DNA of 47,635 bases from Myxococcales bacterium (GCA_947445025.1 CANFCB010000005.1:1-47635); one strand, 5' to 3'; counted from the first letter of the stretch, positions 1-9,220 are shown. Translations and numbers: made by a program. The notes: generated by a model from the letters alone, not told the origin.

Positions 1-36
1 AAGTTTGTTTTTAAGAGTGACGGTGTCGATGAGAAA

Positions 37-68
37 ATCCCCCTACCCCCTTTTTCTAAGGGGGAATT
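37..68. repeat. Short dispersed palindromic repeat, copy 1
   Basis: A C-rich arm (five C), a T-rich spacer and a G-rich arm (five G) form a CCCCCTT/AAGGGGG hairpin preceded by a second CCCCCTA block. The same unit, in the opposite orientation, occurs at 14379-14415 and 14988-15021, so it is a dispersed element. Similar C/G palindromes are known from many environmental bacterial genomes; no function is visible here. Confidence 0.75.
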
Positions 69-170
69 AGAGCCAAAGCCTGTCGTAAAAATTCCCATAC
101 CCATTCTGTCTAAGGTGGAATTAGAGCCAAAGCCTGTCGTAAAAATTCCCATACCCATTCTGTCCAAGGG
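63..170. repeat. 54-bp direct tandem repeat, two units
   Basis: Units 63-116 and 117-170 are identical except for two bases near their 3' ends. Each unit contains a decayed copy of the palindrome seen at 37-68, so the stretch is three related hairpin units in a head-to-tail row separated by the same spacer. The remaining leader up to serS (171-332) shows no gene and no convincing promoter or T-box that I can see. Confidence 0.8.
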
Positions 171-332
171 GGACTAAATCCAGATACAAAACGGCGTGAA
201 CGTTTATTAATTTATACAGTTGGAGTGAAAACAACATATTGAGAATTCCTAGTAAATGATGTCATATGCGATGGTGTTTGATCCATTCTGTTTGCTTTGT
301 AAATTTGGGATTTTAAAAAAGGACTAATCGTC

Positions 333-1619
333 GTGCTTGATTTAAAAGCGTTTGAAAAAGACCCGGAAGCTCTGGAACAAAAATTGCGCCGCAGAGGTGA
401 GGTGGTAGGCCTTGGCGAGGTTCTACACTTAATGAAAGAACGAAAAGCCTTGATTGTTTCTGCGCAAGTCGATCAAGAGCGACGCAACACCGCCAGTAAG
501 GCACTGGCTAAAGCCACAACTGAAGAAATCGAACAGATGCGATCTGAGCTGAAAGTTTTAAGTTCAAATATTAAGGAAAAAGAAGCACAGCTTCGTTCCG
601 TTGAAGCAAATCTGGAAGCTTTGGCATTAACAATTCCTAATATTTTGCGCGATGAAGTCCCCTTGGGTGTAGATGAAGATGCTAATTTAGAGGTGGCCAA
701 ATTTGGCACGCCCAAAAATTTTGATTTTGCTGTGCGTGATCATGTAGATATTGGGCAGGCGCTGGGGATTATTGACATAGCCCGTGCTGCTAAAATCTCT
801 GGTGCCAGGTTCGCTTTTTTACGTGGGGCAGGGAGCCGATTAAACCGTGCCTTGATGCAGTATTTTATCGATTTCCATACTAGCCGTGGCGATATCGAAT
901 TAACACCGCCATATTTAGTCCGTGAACAAGCCATGATTGGAACTGGTCAATTGCCGAACCTGAAAGAAGATACCTTTCAGGTTTCTGGACTTTCAGGAGA
1001 GCCGCTTTATTTAATTCCCACTGCAGAAGTTCCCGTGACTAATTACCTCGCTGGCGAAATTCTAGATGAAAAGGAATTGCCTCTGCGATTTTGTGCCTAT
1101 TCTGCTTGTTTTCGCGCCGAAGCTGGAGCTGCTGGCAAAGATACCCGTGGTTTAATCCGGCAACATCAATTTGAAAAAGTGGAAATGGTGCGTTTTACGA
1201 CGCCAGAGCAAGCAGACGCCGAATTAGATGCCATGGTTAAAAGGGCGGGCGACATGCTAACCGAGCTCGAGTTGCCTTATCGCATGATCTTAAAATGCTC
1301 AGGGGATACTGGTTTTTGCGCCGAGAAAACTTATGATTTAGAAGTGTGGTTACCTGCGCAAAATAGCTATCGAGAAGTCAGTTCTTGCAGTGTTTTTGGG
1401 ACATTCCAAGCCAGACGTGCTCAGATTCGCTATCGACCAGAAGCAAAACACGCTGGCGATAAAACCAGAGCTGAGCCTCTGGTGACACTGAATGGATCTG
1501 GGTTGCCTTTGGGACGCGTGTTTGTGGCCATTTTAGAAAACCACCAGCAAGCAGATGGCACTGTGGCAATTCCCAAAGTGTTGTGGCCTTACATGGGCGG
1601 TATGAAAACTATCGAATAA
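333..1619 (+). CDS. serS: Serine--tRNA ligase
   Basis: Charges tRNA-Ser (and tRNA-Sec) with serine using ATP in the cytoplasm. The first ~110 residues are the charged coiled-coil arm that grips the tRNA. The class II catalytic core follows, with motif 2 beginning FRAEAGAAGKDTRGLIRQHQ at about residue 259 and motif 3 LNGSGLPLGR at about 385. The length of 428 residues is typical. The start is a GTG at 333, preceded by an AAGGA ribosome-binding site about nine bases upstream. No earlier start fits the family N-terminus. The 3' end overlaps the convergent gene on the other strand by 11 bases. Confidence 0.97.
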   Translation: MLDLKAFEKDPEALEQKLRRRGEVVGLGEVLHLMKERKALIVSAQVDQERRNTASKALAKATTEEIEQMRSELKVLSSNIKEKEAQLRSVEANLEALALTIPNILRDEVPLGVDEDANLEVAKFGTPKNFDFAVRDHVDIGQALGIIDIARAAKISGARFAFLRGAGSRLNRALMQYFIDFHTSRGDIELTPPYLVREQAMIGTGQLPNLKEDTFQVSGLSGEPLYLIPTAEVPVTNYLAGEILDEKELPLRFCAYSACFRAEAGAAGKDTRGLIRQHQFEKVEMVRFTTPEQADAELDAMVKRAGDMLTELELPYRMILKCSGDTGFCAEKTYDLEVWLPAQNSYREVSSCSVFGTFQARRAQIRYRPEAKHAGDKTRAEPLVTLNGSGLPLGRVFVAILENHQQADGTVAIPKVLWPYMGGMKTIE

Positions 1620-2424
1620 GCCTTGGCCTTAAGGCGACTTCGTTGTTTTCCATGACGATTTCAAAGCGAACACCGCGACAGTGATGCGCTTCTAATAAAT
1701 CTTCGCGGGCTTTTTCAATGGTTGCTTGGAATTCTTCAAAATCGATGGGTTCTTTATTTTGTTGATGATGGGCATGACAGAAATGTTCGTACAATTCTTC
1801 GAGTTCACCTTTGGGTGCCTCAGGTTCCTGGGTAGCATTTTGGGCTGAAGCCATATCGCTGCTGGTAGACTCTGATATAAAAGAAGAGAACTCAGGGATT
1901 TGTGAATTGTCTGAGAATGAGGGGGTGGGTACCATCGATAATTCTTCGTGGGCTCTGGGCATTTCCATGGCGTGGGTAACAGCTTTAACGTGGCCTAACT
2001 CTGGGTGATGGCTATGTTGCTGGTCGAAGACGCGTTCGGCAGTGGGCACGGGCTCTTGCTTGCGGATATACTGATAACGGAGACGGTTGATGTTGGGATC
2101 GCCGCTATCTGATAAGCTGCCAGCTAATTCGTTAAAGCCTTCTGCGATCGGGTTTAGTTCAGCAAAATCCGCGCTGTTTAAACGCGTTTCATATCGTCCG
2201 CGAGCCAAATCACGCAATGCATCTACAATGCCTTCGGTGCGCAGTTCAGTAGGCTTAGGGATGGTCATGCATGCAGCAAGCAACGCAATCAAAACGCCTA
2301 AATCAATAAATATTCGCGCATAGGCACTTTGGGGAGCCGAGGGAAAGGTTATAAGAAATCCGACAATTGCGGTAAGCACAATGACGGCAGGAATAATAAC
2401 AAAAAGGTTTTTTATACTTTTCAC
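1609..2424 (-). CDS. Membrane protein with MXAN_5187-like C-terminal domain
   Basis: Function unknown. Two hydrophobic segments near the N-terminus (about residues 5-22 and 32-50) are followed by a segment resembling a HAMP linker (RYETRLNSADFAELNPIAEG). A Ser/Glu/His-rich low-complexity stretch comes next, then a conserved-looking C-terminal domain of about 60 residues containing YEHFCHAHH and GVRFEIVMENNEVALRPRLI. By recall, not search, that last domain resembles the C-terminal domain of the myxobacterial MXAN_5187 family. The start is placed at GTG 2424, which forms a four-base GTGA overlap with the upstream gene's stop and so is probably translationally coupled to it. A longer reading frame from 2463 would overlap that gene further. 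The pair may be a membrane sensor module, but this is inference. Confidence 0.75.
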   Translation of the reverse strand: MKSIKNLFVIIPAVIVLTAIVGFLITFPSAPQSAYARIFIDLGVLIALLAACMTIPKPTELRTEGIVDALRDLARGRYETRLNSADFAELNPIAEGFNELAGSLSDSGDPNINRLRYQYIRKQEPVPTAERVFDQQHSHHPELGHVKAVTHAMEMPRAHEELSMVPTPSFSDNSQIPEFSSFISESTSSDMASAQNATQEPEAPKGELEELYEHFCHAHHQQNKEPIDFEEFQATIEKAREDLLEAHHCRGVRFEIVMENNEVALRPRLIR

Positions 2425-3011
2425 TTTAAACTCTTTTTTTCTGCAAAAAAGGATACATTCCAATTCTCTAACATATTTTTGGCATCTTCAATGCTTACGT
2501 CGCTTGGAAAGTGTATGCCAATCCGCTTCTCTAATGCAAATTTAGCGGCCTCTTGCACCATCGGATCTTTGTCCGACAGCCCGGTTTCTATCCAATTTGT
2601 CCAATCATTGTTATCGTGAAGCACGCAGGAACTAGCGAGCATGACTAAGCTTCTGACGCGTGCATCTTTAGAGGAAAGTAGATCTTTTAAAAAAGCGGGA
2701 GAGGTAATTTTAGGCGTCTTGCGTGTTCGATATTCACGAAAGGTGCTGGGCAATAAAAAAAGCAAAATGGTAAAACCAAAAATGAGAGACAGAAAAGGAA
2801 CTTTAGATTTCTGCGTTGAGGTGTTGGCTTTATAAAATTCATCGATGATATAGATGACAAAAAAGATAGCAAAAAGAATGGGCCCACACAAAAGCCACCA
2901 AGGGTGCAAATCCCCCAGGCGGACTTGCTCTAGTAAATATGGCCTCGTGAGCAGCGTAATTGCCGAAGTTGTCAGTAAAGAAAAATATAAAATAATACGA
3001 AACAAAATCAT
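2421..3011 (-). CDS. Hypothetical membrane protein with possible HEAT-like tail
   Basis: I do not recognise the family. Three strongly hydrophobic segments (about residues 1-20, 38-56 and 72-88) anchor the 196-residue protein. The C-terminal ~90 residues are soluble and contain SKDARVRSLVMLASS and KDPMVQEAAKFALEKRIG. These resemble single HEAT/armadillo helices, in which charged and alanine-rich helices alternate. It is the first gene of a two-gene unit, since the next gene starts inside its stop codon. It lies 36 bases downstream of the sigma-factor gene, so it could share that transcript. Confidence 0.7.
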   Translation of the reverse strand: MILFRIILYFSLLTTSAITLLTRPYLLEQVRLGDLHPWWLLCGPILFAIFFVIYIIDEFYKANTSTQKSKVPFLSLIFGFTILLFLLPSTFREYRTRKTPKITSPAFLKDLLSSKDARVRSLVMLASSCVLHDNNDWTNWIETGLSDKDPMVQEAAKFALEKRIGIHFPSDVSIEDAKNMLENWNVSFFAEKKSLK

Positions 3012-3047
3012 GATTTTTGAAGTCCCCGTGCGTGCATCATAGCATTA

Positions 3048-4142
3048 TTATTCGTCAAACAGCCAAGATAATTGTGTGTTTGGTCCAAGCTCATCAATGA
3101 CGTGTCGTCTAAATAAACGTTTTAAACGCGTGGCCAGCTGCCCCATACGTTGCTTGGAAACACCGTAACGGGACCCAAGTTCGACGAGGCTTATGGGATT
3201 ATTTGAAATTAAATGTTCATTCCAAATTGCAATATCACGTTCATTGATCAAATTTTTTTGAAAACGAATAACAATTTTTTGGATGGTTTGCTGAACCTGT
3301 TGGCGTGAAGTTTGTTCTTCTGGATTGTATCCAGTGGACAAAATGGTGTCTTGTAAAGTATTGGCAGTGTCGCCGCCAAGTGGTGCCGACAAACTTGCTT
3401 CGCGTCCTTCTAGGCGCGATAAAATAAGCGCAATTTCTTTAGGGTCTTCGCCGGTTTCTTGCGCAATCAATTGGGCAGTCGGCTCTTTTCCCTGTGCCAG
3501 CAAGCTCCTTCTAATTTGCGGCAAAGAAAAATAAACTTTGCGTCCGGCGCGGGTATTGCCAGTATGAATTAATCGAGAGTTAGTCATCAGGAATTTAGTG
3601 AGCTGTGCGCGAATCCAATAGGCTGCATAAGTTCCAAAACGTGTTCCCATATCGGGATTCCAGCGTTTGGCGGCAATAGTTATGCCGGCCGAAGCTTCTT
3701 GAACTAAGTCCATTAAATTAGTCCATGAACGTCGGTATTGATGGGCCATTTTAATGGCGAGACGCATGTTGTGCAGTACTAATTTTTTAGCAGCTTTATC
3801 ATCGTTAAAATCACGCACTCTGGTTCCCAGGGCATGTTCTTCCTCTTCTGAAATACGAGGAATGCGTGTGGCTTCGCGCACAAAGGCGCCGTACAAATCA
3901 CTGGAAACATTGGTGTCTTCACTTGACTGCTTAAGTGTCTCAGCGTCGTCATCAATGCTGGTGTAATCTGCGTCCTCAGGCAGCATCCACTCACCCTGGG
4001 CGTCTGCTAATTGCATGGCCGGGCGTTTGACTAGAGCCTGTTCATTCATATCGATAATTAGATCAGCGTCATCAAAGTCTAATAACTCATCATCGGGATT
4101 TTCATTTAAAACTGGGGGTTTCTTAGGATGTTTTGGTGCCAT
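3048..4142 (-). CDS. RNA polymerase sigma factor, RpoH/sigma-32-like
   Basis: A sigma-70 family factor directing RNA polymerase to alternative promoters. Residues ~1-85 are an acidic extension not usual in RpoH. Region 1.2/2 follows (EEEHALGTRVRD, then the region 2 core QEASAGITIAAKRWNPDMGTRF and YAAYWIRAQLTKFL), then region 3 and a region 4 helix-turn-helix (VELGSRYGVSKQRMGQLATR). The lack of region 1.1 and the spacing of regions 2 and 4 point to the sigma-32 branch, although 364 residues is longer than the usual ~290. The start at 4142 is chosen because AAAGGAG lies five bases upstream. It overlaps the 3' end of the HD-protein gene by 20 bases, suggesting coupled expression. The exact subgroup is not certain. 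Confidence 0.85.
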   Translation of the reverse strand: MAPKHPKKPPVLNENPDDELLDFDDADLIIDMNEQALVKRPAMQLADAQGEWMLPEDADYTSIDDDAETLKQSSEDTNVSSDLYGAFVREATRIPRISEEEEHALGTRVRDFNDDKAAKKLVLHNMRLAIKMAHQYRRSWTNLMDLVQEASAGITIAAKRWNPDMGTRFGTYAAYWIRAQLTKFLMTNSRLIHTGNTRAGRKVYFSLPQIRRSLLAQGKEPTAQLIAQETGEDPKEIALILSRLEGREASLSAPLGGDTANTLQDTILSTGYNPEEQTSRQQVQQTIQKIVIRFQKNLINERDIAIWNEHLISNNPISLVELGSRYGVSKQRMGQLATRLKRLFRRHVIDELGPNTQLSWLFDE

Positions 4143-5457
4143 CTGCACTCCTTTCATCAATAAACGTTGCCAGTATATTTAGTGCCTGATCTTTTTGCTC
4201 TGGTGCGACATAGATACGATGGAAAACCGCTGGGTTTTTGTAGCGCGTATAAAGAGTAGTGTAGTCTCCTAGTAAAATAATTTGATTGGTCTTAGTGACC
4301 ACGTAAAGCGGGTTTGTTCCTTGTCCAACATATTTAGACAAAATGCTTTTGGACCTGGTTTGGATGCAGTCAATTTTCTCATCAAGCAAATATTGGTAAA
4401 GTGCTTCCTTGTCGATTTCTCTTTTTTCTGGCGAGGTTTCAAGATGGCATTCATATAATAAAAAGTAAGGTTTTCTCTCGACGATTCGGCGCGCCCAAGG
4501 ATTTTTGCTTTGTCTGAGTGCCTGCCAAATATCGAGATCGTCTTGAGTGATATATTGTTCGATATCCGAAGGTAGCGAAAATTCGCTGCTTTCTTCACGC
4601 ATATATTTCTGCAATAATTTTTCAAAAATTACTGGTGTGTAGTGTAAGTAAACGCTGGCAAACATATGATAACGAGACAGTAAAAAATCTTCGAAACTAA
4701 AGATGGCACGGCTTTTAATGCCTAGGTATACACTGTTGTTTTGTTCAACAGGGACGATGTTGTCAATTAACCAGTCCGTATCAAATTTTCCGTAATTGAC
4801 CCCGCAATAAAAACTATCTCGCTGCAAATAATCCATGCGATCAGCGTCGCATTCTGAGGTTACAATTTGCCGCAAAGCTGGCGCGTAATTAATGTCTTGG
4901 TGTATAAAACCATTACCGGTAACTTTGTCATTAATGAGCTCGGCAATATTGCTTAATGTGACACCATCGTCGCCAAACAGTTGGAGAATTTTATGCGAAA
5001 AGCTGGAGTCGGTGATGAGCTTTAAAGTGTAATCTTCGTGGGTTGCTTGTCTTTCTTGCTTTCCAAATTGGTAACTTTTGAGGTCCAGATTCATAACCTG
5101 CGGCATCATCATTTCAGTGGTATGTGATAATGGCGAATGGCCGATATCATGAAGCAGCATGGCGAGACGAACTGTTTGCCTGAAACGCATTTGTACATCA
5201 TGAGGCAGATCTATGTTGGCAAATAAGTTGTCAAATACGCGCGTGGCCAGATGCATTGCACCAATGCTATGACTATAGCGAGAGTGTGTGGCGCCAGGAA
5301 AGGCCAGATCGGTGAATGCTAATTGCTTAATATTGCGTAGTCGCTGAAATGCAGGCTGCTCGATTAGTTCCAATTCAAGTGACGTGACAGAGATAGAACC
5401 ATGAACAGAATCACGAATGGTAATAAGATTATTTTTCGATTTCAATTTTTGGCTCAT
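4123..5457 (-). CDS. HD-domain phosphohydrolase (SAMHD1/dGTPase-like)
   Basis: A metal-dependent phosphohydrolase of the HD superfamily, of the COG1078 kind related to dNTP triphosphohydrolases and SAMHD1. The signature is H63 (RYSHSIGAMHLA), H103-D104 (LLHDIGHSPLSH) and a distal Asp in SECDADRMDYLQRDSFYCGV at about residue 203. All the usual metal ligands are present. The likely substrates are deoxynucleotides, but that is from family knowledge. The 444-residue length is normal. An AGAGGG sequence precedes the ATG. Its 3' end overlaps the sigma-factor gene, so the two are probably co-expressed. Confidence 0.85.
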   Translation of the reverse strand: MSQKLKSKNNLITIRDSVHGSISVTSLELELIEQPAFQRLRNIKQLAFTDLAFPGATHSRYSHSIGAMHLATRVFDNLFANIDLPHDVQMRFRQTVRLAMLLHDIGHSPLSHTTEMMMPQVMNLDLKSYQFGKQERQATHEDYTLKLITDSSFSHKILQLFGDDGVTLSNIAELINDKVTGNGFIHQDINYAPALRQIVTSECDADRMDYLQRDSFYCGVNYGKFDTDWLIDNIVPVEQNNSVYLGIKSRAIFSFEDFLLSRYHMFASVYLHYTPVIFEKLLQKYMREESSEFSLPSDIEQYITQDDLDIWQALRQSKNPWARRIVERKPYFLLYECHLETSPEKREIDKEALYQYLLDEKIDCIQTRSKSILSKYVGQGTNPLYVVTKTNQIILLGDYTTLYTRYKNPAVFHRIYVAPEQKDQALNILATFIDERSADGTKTS

Positions 5458-5469
5458 GGAAAAACCCTC

Positions 5470-6858
5470 TTAAACTTTTTGCTTGGCCAGCATTTTAGCC
5501 CAAAGATGCCCCGCGATGTAACCGGTTAACGAGAGGATTAAAGTGGCGATTTCCCTGGGCATGGAAATGGGGAAAAGACGAAAAGCAATAAAACCAAAAA
5601 GACCGCAGGCAAATGCAGCCACTGCTGCTTCTTTGTAAACCTTTTTCTTCAGGTAACAAAACAAAAGCGGGATAAACAGACAACTGACAGAAATTTCGTA
5701 GCTTTGGATGATGATACCAAGGATGCTGTCAAAGAAATAAGCGGCGCATAATGCGCTAACCCCGGCCACAAAAGTGACGGTGCGGGAGATAAGTATGCCG
5801 TATGGATAGGCAGCATGCTGAGCTGTGCTCAAGTTAAAATCGTAAACAATATTGGAGCCGATGGCACAAAGCAGTGAGTCTGCGGTTGAGCCAATGGCGG
5901 CGACAAGTGCGCAGATTACAAAGACCAGCAAAACGTCGCCCGCAAGAAATTGTACGCTGCTGAGCAGCACGCTTGCTTTGTAGCCGAGACTTAAGTTCAA
6001 AATTTTAGCTTGCATGCCCAAAAAGAGGGGGACAAAGGAAAAGCAAAGGATAAAAATACCGGCGAGCAGCGCAGAAAGAACAGCAATTTTTTTAGTTTTT
6101 GCCGAGAAAAAACGTTGTGCTAAATCCTGTTCAATCAACGAAAAACAGATGGGCATTAGCAAAAAACCGGTCATTTTAGACCACGACATATTTTCCAAAG
6201 CAAAATATTGTGACTGCAGTGTCGCTACATCGTGCAGTGATGAGATGGGATAACTCTTTTGTCCAGACCAGATGAAGGCACCGGTGGCACCAAAAACCGC
6301 TAGGATAAGAAAAAATTGGAAAATATCCGTCGCAACGGCGGCTTTTAAACCGCCAAACATGGTATAAAAAATAACCGCGAGCCAAAAAAGAGTCAAAAGC
6401 CAATTGTGGTCTGTGGTAAAGGTGCCAATTAATTTTCTAGAAGCTAAGATTTGCCCGGCTAAAATTCCGCCCAGGGTGATGACCGATAATATGGAAGCCA
6501 AGCGGCGCAAAAGAATTGAATCGTACTTGAGTTGGAACAACTCTGCGGTGGTAGAAATATTAAATTGTCTAAGCTTAGCGGCAAAGCCAAGCCCCAGTAA
6601 AAGAAAGCCTAGGCAGATTCCTAGATTGTATAAAAGGCCATAGATTCCATAGTGAAAGGCTTCATCTGTAGTTCCCAGCATCATTCCTGCGCCCAGTTGA
6701 CTGGCAATTAGGGTGAAAGTTATGGAGAAAATTCCTAATTGTCTGCCGGCTAAAAAGTAGTCGTCAGTAGTAGCAATGCGACGAGAGGCAAGCATGGCGA
6801 CGGTAAAATAAGAACCGCCAAAGAGAATGAAAATGGACCAAAATAAAGTGAGATTCAT
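5470..6858 (-). CDS. Sodium:solute symporter family protein
   Basis: A polytopic inner-membrane protein with about 12-13 hydrophobic helices, of the SSS (sodium/solute symporter, LeuT-fold) family. It probably imports an organic solute using the sodium gradient; the substrate cannot be told. Recognisable parts are DDYFLAGRQLG in the first loop, TLIASQLGAGMMLGTTDEAF in helix 2, FYTMFGGLKAAVATDIFQFF in the central helices, and a late AAIGSTADSLLCAIGSNI segment. The start at ATG 6858 gives 462 residues with a hydrophobic first helix. A TTG-started extension to 6912 adds residues unlike the family and was rejected. It ends 13 bases upstream of the HD-protein gene. Confidence 0.85.
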   Translation of the reverse strand: MNLTLFWSIFILFGGSYFTVAMLASRRIATTDDYFLAGRQLGIFSITFTLIASQLGAGMMLGTTDEAFHYGIYGLLYNLGICLGFLLLGLGFAAKLRQFNISTTAELFQLKYDSILLRRLASILSVITLGGILAGQILASRKLIGTFTTDHNWLLTLFWLAVIFYTMFGGLKAAVATDIFQFFLILAVFGATGAFIWSGQKSYPISSLHDVATLQSQYFALENMSWSKMTGFLLMPICFSLIEQDLAQRFFSAKTKKIAVLSALLAGIFILCFSFVPLFLGMQAKILNLSLGYKASVLLSSVQFLAGDVLLVFVICALVAAIGSTADSLLCAIGSNIVYDFNLSTAQHAAYPYGILISRTVTFVAGVSALCAAYFFDSILGIIIQSYEISVSCLFIPLLFCYLKKKVYKEAAVAAFACGLFGFIAFRLFPISMPREIATLILSLTGYIAGHLWAKMLAKQKV

Positions 6859-6933
6859 ATGAAACCAAAAGGTAAAGAGGCACGAGCGTAAATCAATACT
6901 GACCGGGGACAAGAGGGCGCTAATATCGCAATC

Positions 6934-7989
6934 TCAGCCAAAAGCTTGCCGATAATCAATTTCGTCTGATTCTGTTTCCGGCAGGCTTTTTCTGATATCA
7001 ACATGGGTTGTCTCAAAAAAATCATGGAGCGCTTGCTCGACTGAGGCTAGGGTATCCAGATGCATGACGCGTTCACGAAAGAACGAGGCATCTTTTAAGC
7101 CGCGGCTATACCAAACTAAATGGGTGCGGAAAGAGCGAACGGCGCGTTGCTGCACATCGCTTCTGGCTTCGTCTAAGTTCGTGTGAAAGCGGATATGTTC
7201 ACGAAGATGTCTTAGCACTAAATCTTTGCGTTCTGTTAACGAAGGGGTATATTTCTTTCCGGTTTTGAGCTCGCGGAAAATCCAAGGATTTCCCAAAGCG
7301 CCTCGGCCAATCATGACACCGTCGCAACCAGTTTGTTGTTGCATTAAATAAGCATCCTCAGCACTGACGACATCGCCGTTGCCAATCACGGGAATTTGCA
7401 GGGCTGATTTGAGCTCGCCAATCAAATCCCAGTTGGCTTTTCCGCTATAGCCTTGTGCGCGTGAACGGGCATGCATGGCCAGGGCTGCGCAGCCCGCGTC
7501 TTGTAAGGCCTTGCCCATTTCGACGCAATTGATGTGATGCTCGTCCCAGCCCGTGCGAATTTTGGCAGTAATTGGAACAGAGTCTTGGACGGATTTGCGC
7601 ATGGCGACAATTAAAGCAGCGGCTCGTTTGGGATCGCAAAGCAAAGCTGATCCTGCACCGGTTTGCGTGACTTTTTTCACGGGGCAACCCATGTTGATGT
7701 CAATGATTTGCGCGCCAGCCTCGACGGCTAAAACGGCAGCTTGCGCCATGGCCGCTTCATCGCCTCCAAAAAGTTGCAGCGAGTAAGGTCGTTCTACTTC
7801 GCTGTTGAAAGCAAGATACTGCTCAGTGCGTTTATTGCGATGAAAGAGTCCTTTGGCCGAAATTAATTCAGTGGTGGCTAGTCCCGCTCCAAATTCAAAA
7901 GCCATGACGCGAAAAGGCATTTCGCTGACTCCGGCCATGGGTGCGAGTAAAAAGGGAGGGTCAATGCGATGAGGGCCAATATGAAACAT
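6934..7989 (-). CDS. dusB: tRNA-dihydrouridine synthase, DusB type
   Basis: An FMN-dependent enzyme that reduces specific uridines in the tRNA D-loop. The TIM-barrel begins with APMAGVSEMPFRVMAFEFGA. The catalytic cysteine is C102 in the DINMGCPVKKV motif, followed by the RTGWDE and HARSRAQGYSGKANWD substrate/flavin-binding segments and IGNGDV and MIGRGALGNPW phosphate-binding motifs. The length is 351 residues, with a C-terminal helical tRNA-binding domain. The closest family pattern is DusB rather than DusA. It starts six bases after the stop of the M50 protease gene and probably shares its transcript. Confidence 0.92.
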   Translation of the reverse strand: MFHIGPHRIDPPFLLAPMAGVSEMPFRVMAFEFGAGLATTELISAKGLFHRNKRTEQYLAFNSEVERPYSLQLFGGDEAAMAQAAVLAVEAGAQIIDINMGCPVKKVTQTGAGSALLCDPKRAAALIVAMRKSVQDSVPITAKIRTGWDEHHINCVEMGKALQDAGCAALAMHARSRAQGYSGKANWDLIGELKSALQIPVIGNGDVVSAEDAYLMQQQTGCDGVMIGRGALGNPWIFRELKTGKKYTPSLTERKDLVLRHLREHIRFHTNLDEARSDVQQRAVRSFRTHLVWYSRGLKDASFFRERVMHLDTLASVEQALHDFFETTHVDIRKSLPETESDEIDYRQAFG

Positions 7990-7995
7990 GCAGAT

Positions 7996-8727
7996 TTATT
8001 TTCGAACGTAAGAGCGCATTCCCAAGAAGAGAACCGCGAGAGAGAAAAAAGCACAGACTCCGCCCCAAACCCAGTAGGGTAAAAACAGAGCATCGGCAAT
8101 TTGTGAAACGTCAGAGGGCATTCTGCCTTGAGCGGTTTGGGCGGTGGCCATAAATAAATAGTCCATCCGAGAAAAGACGCTTAAACTCAGCTGTAAAGCC
8201 ACAAAAACCAAAGACGTTTGCGCGAGCCACGCGCGTTTTTGTTGTGCTAGCCATAAAAAGGCAGCAGCCAGGACGCCGACAAATATCCAGCCAAACATGT
8301 TTCTGACGAAAAGAAACTCGCAGATTATAAGCGAAGCGCCTAAAATAGTGAGGAAAATACGGGCCAAGGCATCTTTCTTGGCCACAATAAAACAAAGCGA
8401 TGCGGCTACGGCCGGCCCGACTAAGCCGCCAGCGGCAATGATAGCATGACCGACGCGATTGGTCTGCCCATCGATATAGGCAACACCTGAGCCATCGGAC
8501 CACATATGAAAAGCTTTGAAATGTGCGCCAACGGCAAGAGCAGATAGGCCGTGTCCCATTTCGTGGACCAGTGTCGACAATAAAATAAGCGGGTAGGCAA
8601 TCATGCGCCCGAAGGGAATTACGTAGAGTGCTGCCGTGACAGCCACGCTGCCTATTAAAAACCAGCGGGTGTTGTTCTTTTTTTGACCTTGCTGTAGAAA
8701 ATTTTTAGGTCTATTTTGGGAAACCAT
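7996..8727 (-). CDS. M50-family membrane metallopeptidase
   Basis: An integral-membrane zinc protease of the M50B type, which has a minimal core without PDZ domains. The zinc site is H55-E-M-G-H59 in a hydrophobic helix (LVHEMGHGLSAL), and a later NRVGHAIIAAGGLVGP segment corresponds to the conserved membrane core. About six hydrophobic helices are visible in 243 residues. Such proteins act as site-2-type intramembrane proteases, but no substrate can be assigned. It lies directly upstream of dusB. Confidence 0.85.
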   Translation of the reverse strand: MVSQNRPKNFLQQGQKKNNTRWFLIGSVAVTAALYVIPFGRMIAYPLILLSTLVHEMGHGLSALAVGAHFKAFHMWSDGSGVAYIDGQTNRVGHAIIAAGGLVGPAVAASLCFIVAKKDALARIFLTILGASLIICEFLFVRNMFGWIFVGVLAAAFLWLAQQKRAWLAQTSLVFVALQLSLSVFSRMDYLFMATAQTAQGRMPSDVSQIADALFLPYWVWGGVCAFFSLAVLFLGMRSYVRK

Positions 8728-8786
8728 GGCACTGTACCTGATGGGTGTATACAGTTTCTTCTACATGCTTAACCCGGCAATGCCAA

Positions 8787-9134
8787 TTACAAAAATATAC
8801 CCGAGGTCGTAATAATTCCATCATGCCGGGCACGGGCAAGCAGGAGTAGTGCTTTTTCTTTAGACAAAGTGGAAACTGAAATTATAAAGCGATTGTCGCT
8901 TATTGAGGGAAACTGGGATATTTGGCTTTGCGTGCGGGTGGCTTCAATACTTTCGTCTCGCAAAAAAGACACAATGCGTTCAGCTTCTATTTCCCCGGCT
9001 GCAGCATAAATATCAACCGTTAATGGGGTGACATTGGTGGGTGGCCGATGATGGCTTAAGAGACCACCATCATCGGGGCAAATCGCTACAGAATTTTGAT
9101 ATTCACAGCTGCATATGGGGCAATACATAGTCAT
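8787..9134 (-). CDS. Small zinc-ribbon protein with DUF2007-like domain
   Basis: The N-terminus carries a rubredoxin-like zinc knuckle (CPIC...AICPDDGG). It is followed by a ~70-residue alpha/beta domain (VDIYAAAGEIEAERIVSFLRD, then FIISVSTLSKEKALLLLARA) that resembles DUF2007, a putative signal-transducing fold. Function unknown. The start is placed at ATG 9134, just before the zinc knuckle; an in-frame ATG at 9170 adds 12 unlikely residues. No strong ribosome-binding site supports either choice. Confidence 0.65.
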   Translation of the reverse strand: MTMYCPICSCEYQNSVAICPDDGGLLSHHRPPTNVTPLTVDIYAAAGEIEAERIVSFLRDESIEATRTQSQISQFPSISDNRFIISVSTLSKEKALLLLARARHDGIITTSGIFL

Positions 9135-9220
9135 ATGTTGACTGTAGCATGAGCCGGCATCCGGAGTCAAATAATTGTCAAACTGTCAGCCAATGCGGGC
9201 TCTAGCTGCATAAAACAGAC

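Noticed and set aside
63-170. Possible CRISPR array
   Set aside because: Only two adjacent 54-bp units with no variable spacers, and no cas genes nearby.
1-332. T-box or riboswitch upstream of serS
   Set aside because: No T-box sequence or specifier stem could be found; the leader is mostly palindromic repeats.
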